A DNA stretch of 17,439 bases. Origin: Bacillota bacterium. Lineage in GTDB: Bacteria; Bacillota; Clostridia; Christensenellales; CAG-138. Within the stretch, counting starts at the first letter, position 1; every line of letters starts with the position of its first letter. Where the stretch lies: NCBI GenBank assembly GCA_023396535.1, contig JAEWWD010000004.1, positions 1 through 17,439 of the forward strand. Reading direction: 5' to 3'. Shown in pieces: positions 7,119-13,910 of the stretch. Made by a program: the position numbers and the translations under genes. The notes under the pieces are model-generated. The model was not told the DNA's origin. It was given only the letters and a program-made list of their open reading frames with translations, and searched no databases.

Positions 7119-7144
7119 CGGCGAAGGTGCGTCATACCTTGTGC

Positions 7145-7174
7145 ATTATAGCATGGGGCGTTTCCCCATTGCAA
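7145..7174 (-). promoter_or_regulatory. Promoter of rpsB-tsf
   Basis: TTGCAA (7169-7174) and a perfect TATAAT (7145-7150) are 18 bases apart. Transcription is expected to start near 7138, giving a leader of about 97 bases to the rpsB ATG. The spacer contains an inverted repeat, TGGGG/CCCCA (7164-7168 and 7154-7158), and a further CCCC block lies just upstream of the -35 element. Confidence 0.75.
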
Positions 7175-7233
7175 GGGGCTTTTCACGGGTTTTACAGCCT
7201 GAAGACTGCGGATTTTACATCCCCGCGACGCCG

Positions 7234-8223
7234 TCAATAGTAATAATTGTTCCCGCCGATCGTTTTATAAAACGTCCTCGAGGAGGACCAGTATTCGCCG
7301 CTGCTGGCGGAGCGGAAATACATGACGCCTGCGGGGATGGTGCGGTTGCCATTGAGGAACACTTCTTTCGCGGCCGAATAAGCCGCGTTGCTCGGGATCA
7401 GATCGGGAAAGCTGTCGTACTTTACAACCGAGAACTGGTTGTTTCTATAGACTTCCTGCTCGACTGAACCTCCGAATCTGCTGGAATCGCATCGGTTGTA
7501 TACGACGCTCGCCATGGCAAGAAAGCTGTCTTCGGATTGGTTCTTGCCCTCCGCATATATGAGCTTCGCAACAAGATAGACTTCTTCCTTTGTATAATCG
7601 CCTTCCCCTCCCGCTTCGATGACCGGTTCCGTTGGTTTGGGCGTAGAGGTAGGCTTTGCGGTGGGTTTCGCGGTCGGCTTTTTTGTAGACTTCGGCGTCG
7701 GAGTGGGCGTAGGAATCGCCCCTACGCCTACAAATTCCTTCAGCATATAGCCGGTCTGACCATTGCCGCATTCGATGCAATACCATAAATCGTTTTTTGC
7801 CGTAATAACGACCGTAGTATGATAGTTGACCGTATCAACTGCATCGTATTGCGTACCCGGGCCCTCGCGCAGATTCACATCGTGTCCCTTGATATAGCCC
7901 TTTTCATTGTTAGTGGCCTTCATTCCATATGTAGGTGCGGGAACTGGCGTAGCCGCAGGCGCGCTTTCAGGGGATTCGGAAGAGTCGGGCGGCGCTTGTG
8001 CAGCAGTGGTTTCCATTGGCCCCGCACTCTCGGGAGGCGGGGTGGACAGGGCGGATACTAGTGCAATTGTCGGCGCAGGAAAATCCAGCACGTTCCCGTC
8101 CGGTGTTTGGGCGGGTTCGGCCGGCTCGTCCACTGTCGTCGAATACGTCTCAGCCGCGCAGCCCGCCGCTACCGCCACCAGCAGCGTCAGGCAAATCACA
8201 GCCTGTATCCATCGTTGGTTCAT
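7234..8223 (-). CDS. Lipoprotein with SH3b domain and SleB-type cell wall hydrolase domain
   Basis: A 329-residue surface protein, predicted to cleave peptidoglycan. A hydrophobic segment at about 7-21 ends in the lipobox AVAAGC, with Cys22 as the lipidation site. A low-complexity Pro/Ser/Thr/Ala region runs to about 100. A bacterial SH3 domain spans about 109-165 (NLREGPGTQYDAV, then GYMLKEFV), a fold that usually binds peptidoglycan. A Pro/Thr/Lys linker covers 171-200. The C-terminal 211-329 is a Hydrolase_2 (SleB-like) domain with LIYAEGKNQ, where Glu225 is the likely catalytic acid, and the AMASVVYNR helix. The ATG follows GGAGG by only three bases, a tight spacing. It starts 33 bases after hslU and no terminator follows it. 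SleB proteins act in spore germination, but this domain pair also occurs in vegetative wall enzymes, so the exact role is open. Confidence 0.88.
   Translation of the reverse strand: MNQRWIQAVICLTLLVAVAAGCAAETYSTTVDEPAEPAQTPDGNVLDFPAPTIALVSALSTPPPESAGPMETTAAQAPPDSSESPESAPAATPVPAPTYGMKATNNEKGYIKGHDVNLREGPGTQYDAVDTVNYHTTVVITAKNDLWYCIECGNGQTGYMLKEFVGVGAIPTPTPTPKSTKKPTAKPTAKPTSTPKPTEPVIEAGGEGDYTKEEVYLVAKLIYAEGKNQSEDSFLAMASVVYNRCDSSRFGGSVEQEVYRNNQFSVVKYDSFPDLIPSNAAYSAAKEVFLNGNRTIPAGVMYFRSASSGEYWSSSRTFYKTIGGNNYYY
7624..7713 (-). repeat. Pro/Thr/Lys low-complexity linker repeats
   Basis: Codons 171-200 of the lipoprotein gene encode repeated PT, KPTA and PKPT units. This short, imperfect coding repeat makes a flexible, wall-spanning linker between the SH3b and hydrolase domains. 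Such tracts can vary in length between strains. Confidence 0.8.
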
Positions 8224-8256
8224 ATTCCTCCGGTAAGCGCTTTCTGCCGCCGCAGC

Positions 8257-9633
8257 CTATAGGATATATTTGTGCAGGTCTTCCGTATCCGTATCCTTCA
8301 TATGTTCTTTCACATACGCGCCGTCAATTTTTACTTCAACATCCGGAAAATCCCCTCCGGCGTTGAAAGAAATATCCTCCAGCATGGTTTCCATAATGGT
8401 ATGCAGCCTGCGCGCACCAATGTTCTCCGTACTTTCGTTTGCGATATACGCATAGCGAGCAACGGCTTCCAGCGCGTCGTCCTCAAACTCCAGCGCGACA
8501 TGATCGGTTTTTAAAAGCTCCGCATACTGCTTGGTAATGGCGTTCTCCGGCTGCGTCAGGATACGTTTATAGTCCTCCTGCGTGAGCGCATCGAGTTCCA
8601 CGCGGATGGGAAAGCGGCCCTGCAGTTCGGGAATGAGATCCGCCACCTTGGATACATGAAACGCACCCGCCGCTATGAACAGCATATAATCCGTTTTGAC
8701 GGGCCCATATTTCGTGTTGACGGTGGAACCCTCCACGATAGGCAATATATCGCGCTGTACGCCTTCGCGTGAAACATCCGGCCCGCTGCCCGCCGCGCGC
8801 GTGCCGGCGATTTTATCGATCTCGTCTATGAATATGATGCCGTCCTGCTCGGCCTTCTCAATAGCTTCGCGGATGACTTCGTCCATATCGATGAGCTTGT
8901 CGGATTCCTCCTGCACAAGTATGCGCCGCGCCTCTTTCACAGGCATTTTCCGTTGTTTCTTCTTGCCGGGCAATATGCTTCCCAGCATTTCGTTAAGGTT
9001 GATGTCGATTCCCATGGCGATCATAGTATCACTGCCGGGGGAACGTTCTTCCACCTCGATCTCAATGATCTCGTCTTCCAGTCTGCCCGCGCGAAGCTGT
9101 GCGAGCACCGTTTCACGGCGGGAAAAGCGCACGCGCTTTTCCTCTTCGGACAACTGCGGCTCCTGCTGCTGACCGGCGCCAAGCAGCATCTGCAGAGGAT
9201 TCATATGCTGGGTTTCGCTTTTGCGAAGCGGCACCAAAATATCCACCAGCCGCTGTTCCGCCGCAGTCTCCGCCATCAGCCGCACCTGTTCCATTTTCGC
9301 CGCCTTGCGCAGACGTATGGCGGCCTCCACAAGATCGCGCACCATGCTGTCCACATCCCGGCCGACGTAACCGACTTCCGTAAACTTTGTCGCCTCCACT
9401 TTGACGAACGGCGCATCGACGAGCTTCGCGAGCCGGCGCGCGATTTCCGTTTTGCCTACGCCCGTTGGACCGACCATTATGATATTCTTGGGAGTGATCT
9501 CCTCGCGCAGCTCGGGCGAGAGTAGACTGCGGCGATACCGGTTGCGCAGCGCGATGGCGACGGCGCGCTTTGCCTTATCCTGCCCAACGATATACTTGTT
9601 CAGCGCATCAACAATTTGTCTGGGAGTAAGCAT
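8257..9633 (-). CDS. hslU: ATP-dependent protease ATPase subunit HslU (ClpY)
   Basis: AAA+ unfoldase that feeds substrates to the HslV peptidase. It has 458 residues. The Walker A motif GPTGVGKT is at 55-62, the pore-loop motif GYVG at 88-91 and Walker B IIFIDE at 266-271. A charged intermediate (I) domain lies between, at about 105-240. The C-terminal AAA domain includes GRFPIRVELDALT, and the protein ends EDLHKYIL. HslU C-termini insert into pockets on HslV, and this tail is a variant of the common LSRFIL ending. The ATG follows the hslV stop by one base, with the ribosome site inside the last hslV codons, so the two subunits are translationally coupled. In the Bacillus arrangement codY follows; here a lipoprotein gene does. 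Confidence 0.97.
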   Translation of the reverse strand: MLTPRQIVDALNKYIVGQDKAKRAVAIALRNRYRRSLLSPELREEITPKNIIMVGPTGVGKTEIARRLAKLVDAPFVKVEATKFTEVGYVGRDVDSMVRDLVEAAIRLRKAAKMEQVRLMAETAAEQRLVDILVPLRKSETQHMNPLQMLLGAGQQQEPQLSEEEKRVRFSRRETVLAQLRAGRLEDEIIEIEVEERSPGSDTMIAMGIDINLNEMLGSILPGKKKQRKMPVKEARRILVQEESDKLIDMDEVIREAIEKAEQDGIIFIDEIDKIAGTRAAGSGPDVSREGVQRDILPIVEGSTVNTKYGPVKTDYMLFIAAGAFHVSKVADLIPELQGRFPIRVELDALTQEDYKRILTQPENAITKQYAELLKTDHVALEFEDDALEAVARYAYIANESTENIGARRLHTIMETMLEDISFNAGGDFPDVEVKIDGAYVKEHMKDTDTEDLHKYIL

Positions 9634-9634
9634 T

Positions 9635-10168
9635 TCAAACCTCCTCCACTACGATGTTGCCGTTGGTAAACACGCAGATATCCCCCGCTATGCGCAGGGC
9701 CTTCTCCGCGATCTCCCGCGCGGATAATTCCGTGTTTTCCTTGAGCGCCTTGGCGGCGGCAAGCGCATACATGCCGCCAGAGCCTATGGCGGCGATGCCG
9801 TCGTCCGGATCTATCACTTCGCCCGTACCGGAAATGACCAGCAACTCTTCCTTGTTGGCCACGATGAGCAGCGCCTCAAGCTGGCGCAGCGCTTTATCGC
9901 TGCGCCACTCCTGCGCAAGGGATACCGCAGCGCGCGTCAGCCCGCCGCCGTATTGCTCCAGCTTGGCTTCAAAACGCTCGCATAGCGAGAACGCATCCGC
10001 AACCGAGCCCGCAAATCCGGCGACAACTTTATTGTGATACAACCGGCGCACTTTTTTCGCCGTATGCTTCATAATGGTGTTTTTATTGAATGTAACCTGA
10101 CCGTCGCCCGCGATGGCGCAAACGCCGTTGCGGCGGATAGCGATGATGGTCGTTCCTTCCAGTTCCAT
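9635..10168 (-). CDS. hslV: ATP-dependent protease peptidase subunit HslV (ClpQ)
   Basis: Proteasome-beta-like threonine peptidase that forms the core of HslVU. It has 177 residues. The mature enzyme should begin at Thr6 (TTI) after removal of the first five residues, giving the N-terminal threonine nucleophile of most HslV enzymes rather than the serine reported for B. subtilis. The GDGQ motif is at 21-24 and the active-site lysine is probably Lys38 (HTAKK). AGFAGSVADAF and ISGTGEVIDPDDGIAAIGSGG are strongly conserved. The ATG has an AAAGGA site about ten bases upstream. It is separated from trmFO by 103 bases holding a small hairpin but no convincing promoter. The xerC gene found here in Bacillus is missing. 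Confidence 0.97.
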   Translation of the reverse strand: MELEGTTIIAIRRNGVCAIAGDGQVTFNKNTIMKHTAKKVRRLYHNKVVAGFAGSVADAFSLCERFEAKLEQYGGGLTRAAVSLAQEWRSDKALRQLEALLIVANKEELLVISGTGEVIDPDDGIAAIGSGGMYALAAAKALKENTELSAREIAEKALRIAGDICVFTNGNIVVEEV

Positions 10169-10193
10169 GCACGATACTTCCTTTCGGCAGCCA

Positions 10194-10209
10194 CCGGCAG
10201 GTATGCCGG
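10194..10209 (-). other. Small hairpin in the hslV leader
   Basis: CCGGCA and TGCCGG form a 6-bp stem with a four-base TACC loop, a few bases upstream of the hslV ribosome site. No T-run follows, so it is not a terminator. The rest of the 103-base trmFO-hslV gap shows no clear promoter; a TATGAT is present without a matching -35 box. Confidence 0.35.
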
Positions 10210-10271
10210 CGCATATTGCTGGTTTTCATCATACCATATGTTGTATCAGGGCGCGTCTATGTGCGGGAAGC

Positions 10272-11579
10272 TTAACAATTCGTTTGCAAATCCTCCACGA
10301 TTGCGAGCGCCCGCTCCGCCATCTTAGTATACCGCTGTTCCTTGTCGCGCGGCGCGCGCTCCAGCGGCTCCATAATGCCGTATGTGACGTTCATGGGCTG
10401 AAAGTCCTTGCCTTCGTATTCCGCAACATAATGTGCAAGCGCGCCGATGGCCGTCTTACGGGTAAAGTCGACAGGCTGCTCGCCGTGCAGCGCACGGGCG
10501 AGGTTAACACCCGCCGCAAATCCGCTCGCCGCCGACTCAACGTATCCTTCCACGCCTGTAATCTGTCCCGCAAAATACAGGCCGGGACGGTTTTTCATCT
10601 GATAATCCCAGCCCAGCAGACCGGGGGATTTTAAGAACGTGTTCCGGTGCATCACGCCGTAACGCGCGAACTCGGCCTTTTCCAGCCCGGGAATCATACG
10701 GAAAACGCGGCGCTGCTCCGGAAATGTCAGATTTGTCTGAAAGCCGACGATATTATACAACGTGGCGGCCTTATCATCCTGCCGAAGCTGCACGACCGCG
10801 TAATGACGCTTTTCCGGCGTACGCGGGTCCGAAAGCCCGACGGGCTTGAGCGGGCCAAACGCGAGCGTACGCTCGCCGCGGCGGGCCATGGCCTCCACCG
10901 GCATGCATCCTTCGAATACGCGAGGGGTTTCAAACGCGTGCAGTGGCGCGGTTTGTGCGCCGATCAGCGCGGTATAAAACGCGAAATATTCCTCTCGCGT
11001 CATTGGGCAGTTAAGATAATCTTCTCCTCTGCCATAACGCGATGCGCGGAATACGATGTCCATATTCAGAGAATCCGCATAGACTACCGGCGCGGCCGCG
11101 TCGTAAAAATGAAGACTGCCACCGGCCGCCTCCTCTATTGCCGCGAACAGCGGCCCCGCGGTCAGCGGCCCCGTCGCTATAATTGCGGGCGCATCCGGAA
11201 GCTGCCGCACTTCGTCTTCTATAACCTCAATCAGAGGGTGATTGCGTATCGCTTCCGTGACGGTGCGGGAAAAATCCTCGCGATCCACGGCAAGCGCGCC
11301 GCCGGCAGGCACACGGACGGAATCCGCGACGCTCAGTATGAGGGAATTCAGCCGCCGCAGTTCCTCCTTGAGCAGGCCCACGGCGTTTTGCAGCCTGTCC
11401 GAACGCAGGGAATTGGAACAAACCAGTTCCGCAAAATCACCGCTTTTATGAGCTGGCGAACGCAAAGCCGGTTTCATTTCAAACAGCCGAACCTCAATAC
11501 CGCGCCGCGCAAGCTGATAAGCCGCCTCGCAACCCGCGAGACCGGCGCCTACCACCGTTGCGCGAGGCTCACTCGGCAT
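10272..11579 (-). CDS. trmFO: Folate/FAD-dependent tRNA (uracil-54-C5) methyltransferase
   Basis: Makes ribothymidine at position 54 of tRNA using methylene-tetrahydrofolate and FADH2, unlike the SAM-dependent TrmA. It has 435 residues. The N-terminal FAD-binding motif VVGAGLAGCEAA is at 9-20. The catalytic cysteines reported for B. subtilis TrmFO (Cys53 and Cys226) have counterparts here in ELVCSNS (Cys54) and EGCMPVEA (Cys225). The C-terminal GQITGVEGYVESAASG stretch is the second FAD-contacting block shared with GidA/MnmG, but the length and Cys54 separate it from MnmG. The ATG at 11579 has AAGGA eight bases upstream and overlaps the topA end by 11 bases, so it is coupled to topA, as in many Firmicutes. 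Confidence 0.96.
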   Translation of the reverse strand: MPSEPRATVVGAGLAGCEAAYQLARRGIEVRLFEMKPALRSPAHKSGDFAELVCSNSLRSDRLQNAVGLLKEELRRLNSLILSVADSVRVPAGGALAVDREDFSRTVTEAIRNHPLIEVIEDEVRQLPDAPAIIATGPLTAGPLFAAIEEAAGGSLHFYDAAAPVVYADSLNMDIVFRASRYGRGEDYLNCPMTREEYFAFYTALIGAQTAPLHAFETPRVFEGCMPVEAMARRGERTLAFGPLKPVGLSDPRTPEKRHYAVVQLRQDDKAATLYNIVGFQTNLTFPEQRRVFRMIPGLEKAEFARYGVMHRNTFLKSPGLLGWDYQMKNRPGLYFAGQITGVEGYVESAASGFAAGVNLARALHGEQPVDFTRKTAIGALAHYVAEYEGKDFQPMNVTYGIMEPLERAPRDKEQRYTKMAERALAIVEDLQTNC

Positions 11580-13668
11580 CCTCTTTTTCCTTTCTGTTGC
11601 GCAGGATATATCCGCACTCTTTGCCGGTGCAGGTGATATAGCTGCCCTTTTGGCCCAGCTTCTGCACCATCAACGAGCCGCATTTGGGGCAGCGCTCCTG
11701 CACGGGCTTATCCCAGGAAACGAAGCTGCAGTTGGGGTAATTCTCGCACCCATAGAAAGCTTTTCCGCGTTTGGATTTACGTTTGATGAGCGTACCTCCG
11801 CATTCGGGGCACGCGACGTCGATTTTTTCAAGTATCGGCTTGGTGTTGCGGCATTCGGGAAAGTTGGGACATGCCAGGAATTTGCCAAAGCGCCCCATTT
11901 TGTATACCATCATGGCGCCGCATTTTTCACAGGGGATATCGGAGACCTCATCGGGGATGACGACTTTTTCGATATTGGCGGAAGCAGCCTCCACCGTTTT
12001 CATGAAGGGCGCGTAGAATTCCCGTAATACGTTTTCACCCTGCGTTTTGCCCTCCTCCACATGGTCGAGCTTTTCTTCCATATCCGCCGTGAAGGCAACA
12101 TCCACGATATCGTCGAAATTTTCCTTCATAAGCTGCGTTACAACGATGCCAAGCTCGGTAGGAATGAGCTGCTTCTTTTCACGGCAGACATATCCGCGCT
12201 CAATAATGGTGGATATTGTCGGCGAATAGGTGCTGGGGCGGCCAATCCCTTTTTCCTCCAGCATACGCACCAGCGACGCTTCCGTATAACGTGAAGGCGG
12301 CTGCGTAAATTTCTGCTCGCTGCTCACCTTATGCAGCGCAAATGTGTCTCCCGTTTCTATGGCCGGCAGAACGACTTCCTTTTCCTGCGCTTCGTCCCGG
12401 CTTTCCGTATATACGGCGGTAAAGCCGTCGAACAGAGTACGAATGCCCACCGCGCGAAACGTACAGCCGTTTGCGTCGATGGTGACGGTATTCGTTTCAT
12501 AGTGCGCGTCTGCCATCTGGCTCGCGAGGAAGCGCTCATATATCAGTTTGTAGAGCTTATACTGGTCGTTGGTAAGCGATTCTTTTACGGAAGCGGGCGT
12601 ATTGGAGAGCGCCGTAGGCCTTATCGCCTCGTGCGCATCCTGTGCACTTGCACGCCCCTTGTAGACGTTAGGCTTTTCGGGTACGTATTTTTCGCCGTAT
12701 TGCGCCGTTATATGCTCACGCGCCTGTTCTTGCGCTTCCTGCGCGACGCGCACGGAATCCGTACGGATATAGGTGACAAGGCCCGTCGCGCCTTTCCCCG
12801 AGAGCTCCACGCCCTCGTAGAGCTGCTGCGCCACCAGCATCGTGCGTTTTGTGGTGAACCCGAGTTTCCGGGACGCTTCCTGTTGCAAAGAGCTGGTAGT
12901 AAATGGGGCGGCGGGATGGCGCGTTTTTTGCCCGATCTTGACGTCGGCGGCTGTAAACTGTGCGCCGTCGATGCGTTTGAGGATAGCCTCCGCTGCCTCG
13001 GCGTTGGGTATATCGGACTTTTTGCCGTCGTAGCCATAGAATTTTGCTTCAAAGTTTTTTCTGGAGCGTTTTTCAGTGAGCTGTACGTCAATAGTCCAGT
13101 ATTCTTCGGGTATGAAATCCGCAATTTCCTGCTCCCTGTCGCAAATAATGCGGGTAGCGACGGACTGCACGCGGCCTGCGGAAAGTCCTTTTCGTACCTT
13201 CGCCCAGAGTATGGGGCTGATCTTATAGCCGACCAGGCGATCGAGTATGCGGCGGGCCTGCTGCGCATCCACCAGGCGCATATCGATGGCGCGTACGCCC
13301 TTTATGGAATTTTTAACCGCCGTAGATGTGATCTCATTGAACACGATGCGGCATTTGGAGTTTTCATCCAGATGCAGTATCTGCGCAAGATGCCAGGAAA
13401 TCGCCTCTCCCTCGCGGTCAGGGTCCGTCGCGAGATATACGTTCCTGGCGGCTTTCGCTTCGCGGCGGATTTTATCGAGTACTTCTCCCCTGCCGCGCAG
13501 CGTTATATATTTGGGTGCAAAACCATGCTCGACGTCCACGCCGAGCTGACTCTTGGGCAGGTCCCGGACGTGGCCGTTGGATGCGATCACCTTATAGTTC
13601 TTTCCTAAAAATTTTCCGATGGTCTTGGCCTTTGCAGGCGACTCTACGATGACCAGCGTTTCCGTCAT
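11569..13668 (-). CDS. topA: DNA topoisomerase I (type IA)
   Basis: Relaxes negative supercoils. It has 699 residues. The Toprim domain holds Glu9 (IVESPAKA) and TDPDREGE with Asp82, Asp84 and Glu86 for Mg2+. The nucleophile is Tyr300 in LVTYIRTDS. The conserved HEAIRPT and RPSTYSPTIS motifs follow. The C-terminus carries three four-cysteine zinc ribbons beginning at residues 580, 620 and 660, an exact 40-residue period. Each has a CxxC pair and a second pair 5-7 residues apart, and they bind single-stranded DNA. The ATG has AGGAGG six bases upstream. A strong promoter and a leader stem-loop precede it, so it heads the topA-trmFO-hslVU transcription unit. In many Firmicutes dprA lies upstream; here that place is taken by larA. 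Confidence 0.98.
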   Translation of the reverse strand: MTETLVIVESPAKAKTIGKFLGKNYKVIASNGHVRDLPKSQLGVDVEHGFAPKYITLRGRGEVLDKIRREAKAARNVYLATDPDREGEAISWHLAQILHLDENSKCRIVFNEITSTAVKNSIKGVRAIDMRLVDAQQARRILDRLVGYKISPILWAKVRKGLSAGRVQSVATRIICDREQEIADFIPEEYWTIDVQLTEKRSRKNFEAKFYGYDGKKSDIPNAEAAEAILKRIDGAQFTAADVKIGQKTRHPAAPFTTSSLQQEASRKLGFTTKRTMLVAQQLYEGVELSGKGATGLVTYIRTDSVRVAQEAQEQAREHITAQYGEKYVPEKPNVYKGRASAQDAHEAIRPTALSNTPASVKESLTNDQYKLYKLIYERFLASQMADAHYETNTVTIDANGCTFRAVGIRTLFDGFTAVYTESRDEAQEKEVVLPAIETGDTFALHKVSSEQKFTQPPSRYTEASLVRMLEEKGIGRPSTYSPTISTIIERGYVCREKKQLIPTELGIVVTQLMKENFDDIVDVAFTADMEEKLDHVEEGKTQGENVLREFYAPFMKTVEAASANIEKVVIPDEVSDIPCEKCGAMMVYKMGRFGKFLACPNFPECRNTKPILEKIDVACPECGGTLIKRKSKRGKAFYGCENYPNCSFVSWDKPVQERCPKCGSLMVQKLGQKGSYITCTGKECGYILRNRKEKEDAE

Positions 13669-13679
13669 CCAATTCCTCC

Positions 13680-13718
13680 TACCGGGCAGTGTCTAAAGTC
13701 CGAAGACCCGGCCCGGTA
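13680..13718 (-). promoter_or_regulatory. topA leader stem-loop abutting the Shine-Dalgarno
   Basis: TACCGGGC (13711-13718) pairs perfectly with GCCCGGTA (13680-13687), 8 bp. An inner GTCT/AGAC stem (13704-13707 with 13691-13694) is separated from it by a 3x3 internal loop. The 3' arm ends on the first A of the AGGAGG ribosome site (13675-13680). The stem begins about two bases after the transcription start expected from the promoter. It could stabilise the 5' end or tune ribosome access; no U-run follows, so it is not a terminator. Confidence 0.6.
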
Positions 13719-13726
13719 ACTGCTTA

Positions 13727-13755
13727 ATTATTTCCGAAATCCGCGGCGATGTCAA
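13727..13755 (-). promoter_or_regulatory. Promoter of topA
   Basis: Perfect TTGACA (13750-13755), a 17-base spacer, and AATAAT (13727-13732, 5 of 6 to consensus). The start is expected near 13720, about 50 bases before the topA ATG. This is the best sigma-A match in the window. Confidence 0.85.
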
Positions 13756-13857
13756 GGCAGAATTTACATACTCCCTATACAGTGACAGTTTTTTGCATAA
13801 TTCGTCAGTGCTTTTTCGCGCGTATACGAAGCTTTAAATCAATGAAGACTGCTGTAT

Positions 13858-13909
13858 GAAAAGCCTGCAGCGTGGGACAGAAGCGCCGCACACGGTTGTT
13901 TTGCAAGGC
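13858..13909 (-). terminator. Weak terminator candidate after larA
   Basis: One base after the larA stop, GCCTTGCA (13902-13909) can pair with TGCAGGC (13863-13869) with one bulge, enclosing a CGTG/CACG stem, and TTTTC follows. The large internal loops and short U-run make it a poor intrinsic terminator. The remaining bases up to the topA promoter (about 13756-13857) show no gene or clear signal. Confidence 0.3.
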
Positions 13910-13910
13910 A

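Noticed and set aside
7201..7240. TTGACG near the lipoprotein stop as an extra rpsB promoter
   Set aside because: The only -10-like box (TAAAAT) is 14 bases away, too close for sigma-A.
6163..7467. Plus-strand open frame of 434 codons across rpsB, the leader and the tsf and lipoprotein gene ends
   Set aside because: It runs antisense over several conserved genes and a promoter, and its translation resembles no family.
7624..7713. Tandem-looking DNA repeats, considered as a CRISPR or minisatellite
   Set aside because: They are in-frame Pro/Thr/Lys codons of a linker with no regular spacers.
12331..13608. Long plus-strand open frame of 425 codons opposite topA
   Set aside because: It is fully antisense to a clear topA, has no recognisable domain, and long antisense frames are expected in G+C-rich coding DNA.
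13756..13857. Possible second promoter or small RNA between larA and topA
   Set aside because: TATAGG-like and TTGATT-like boxes are present but not at usable spacing, and no stable fold with a terminator is seen.
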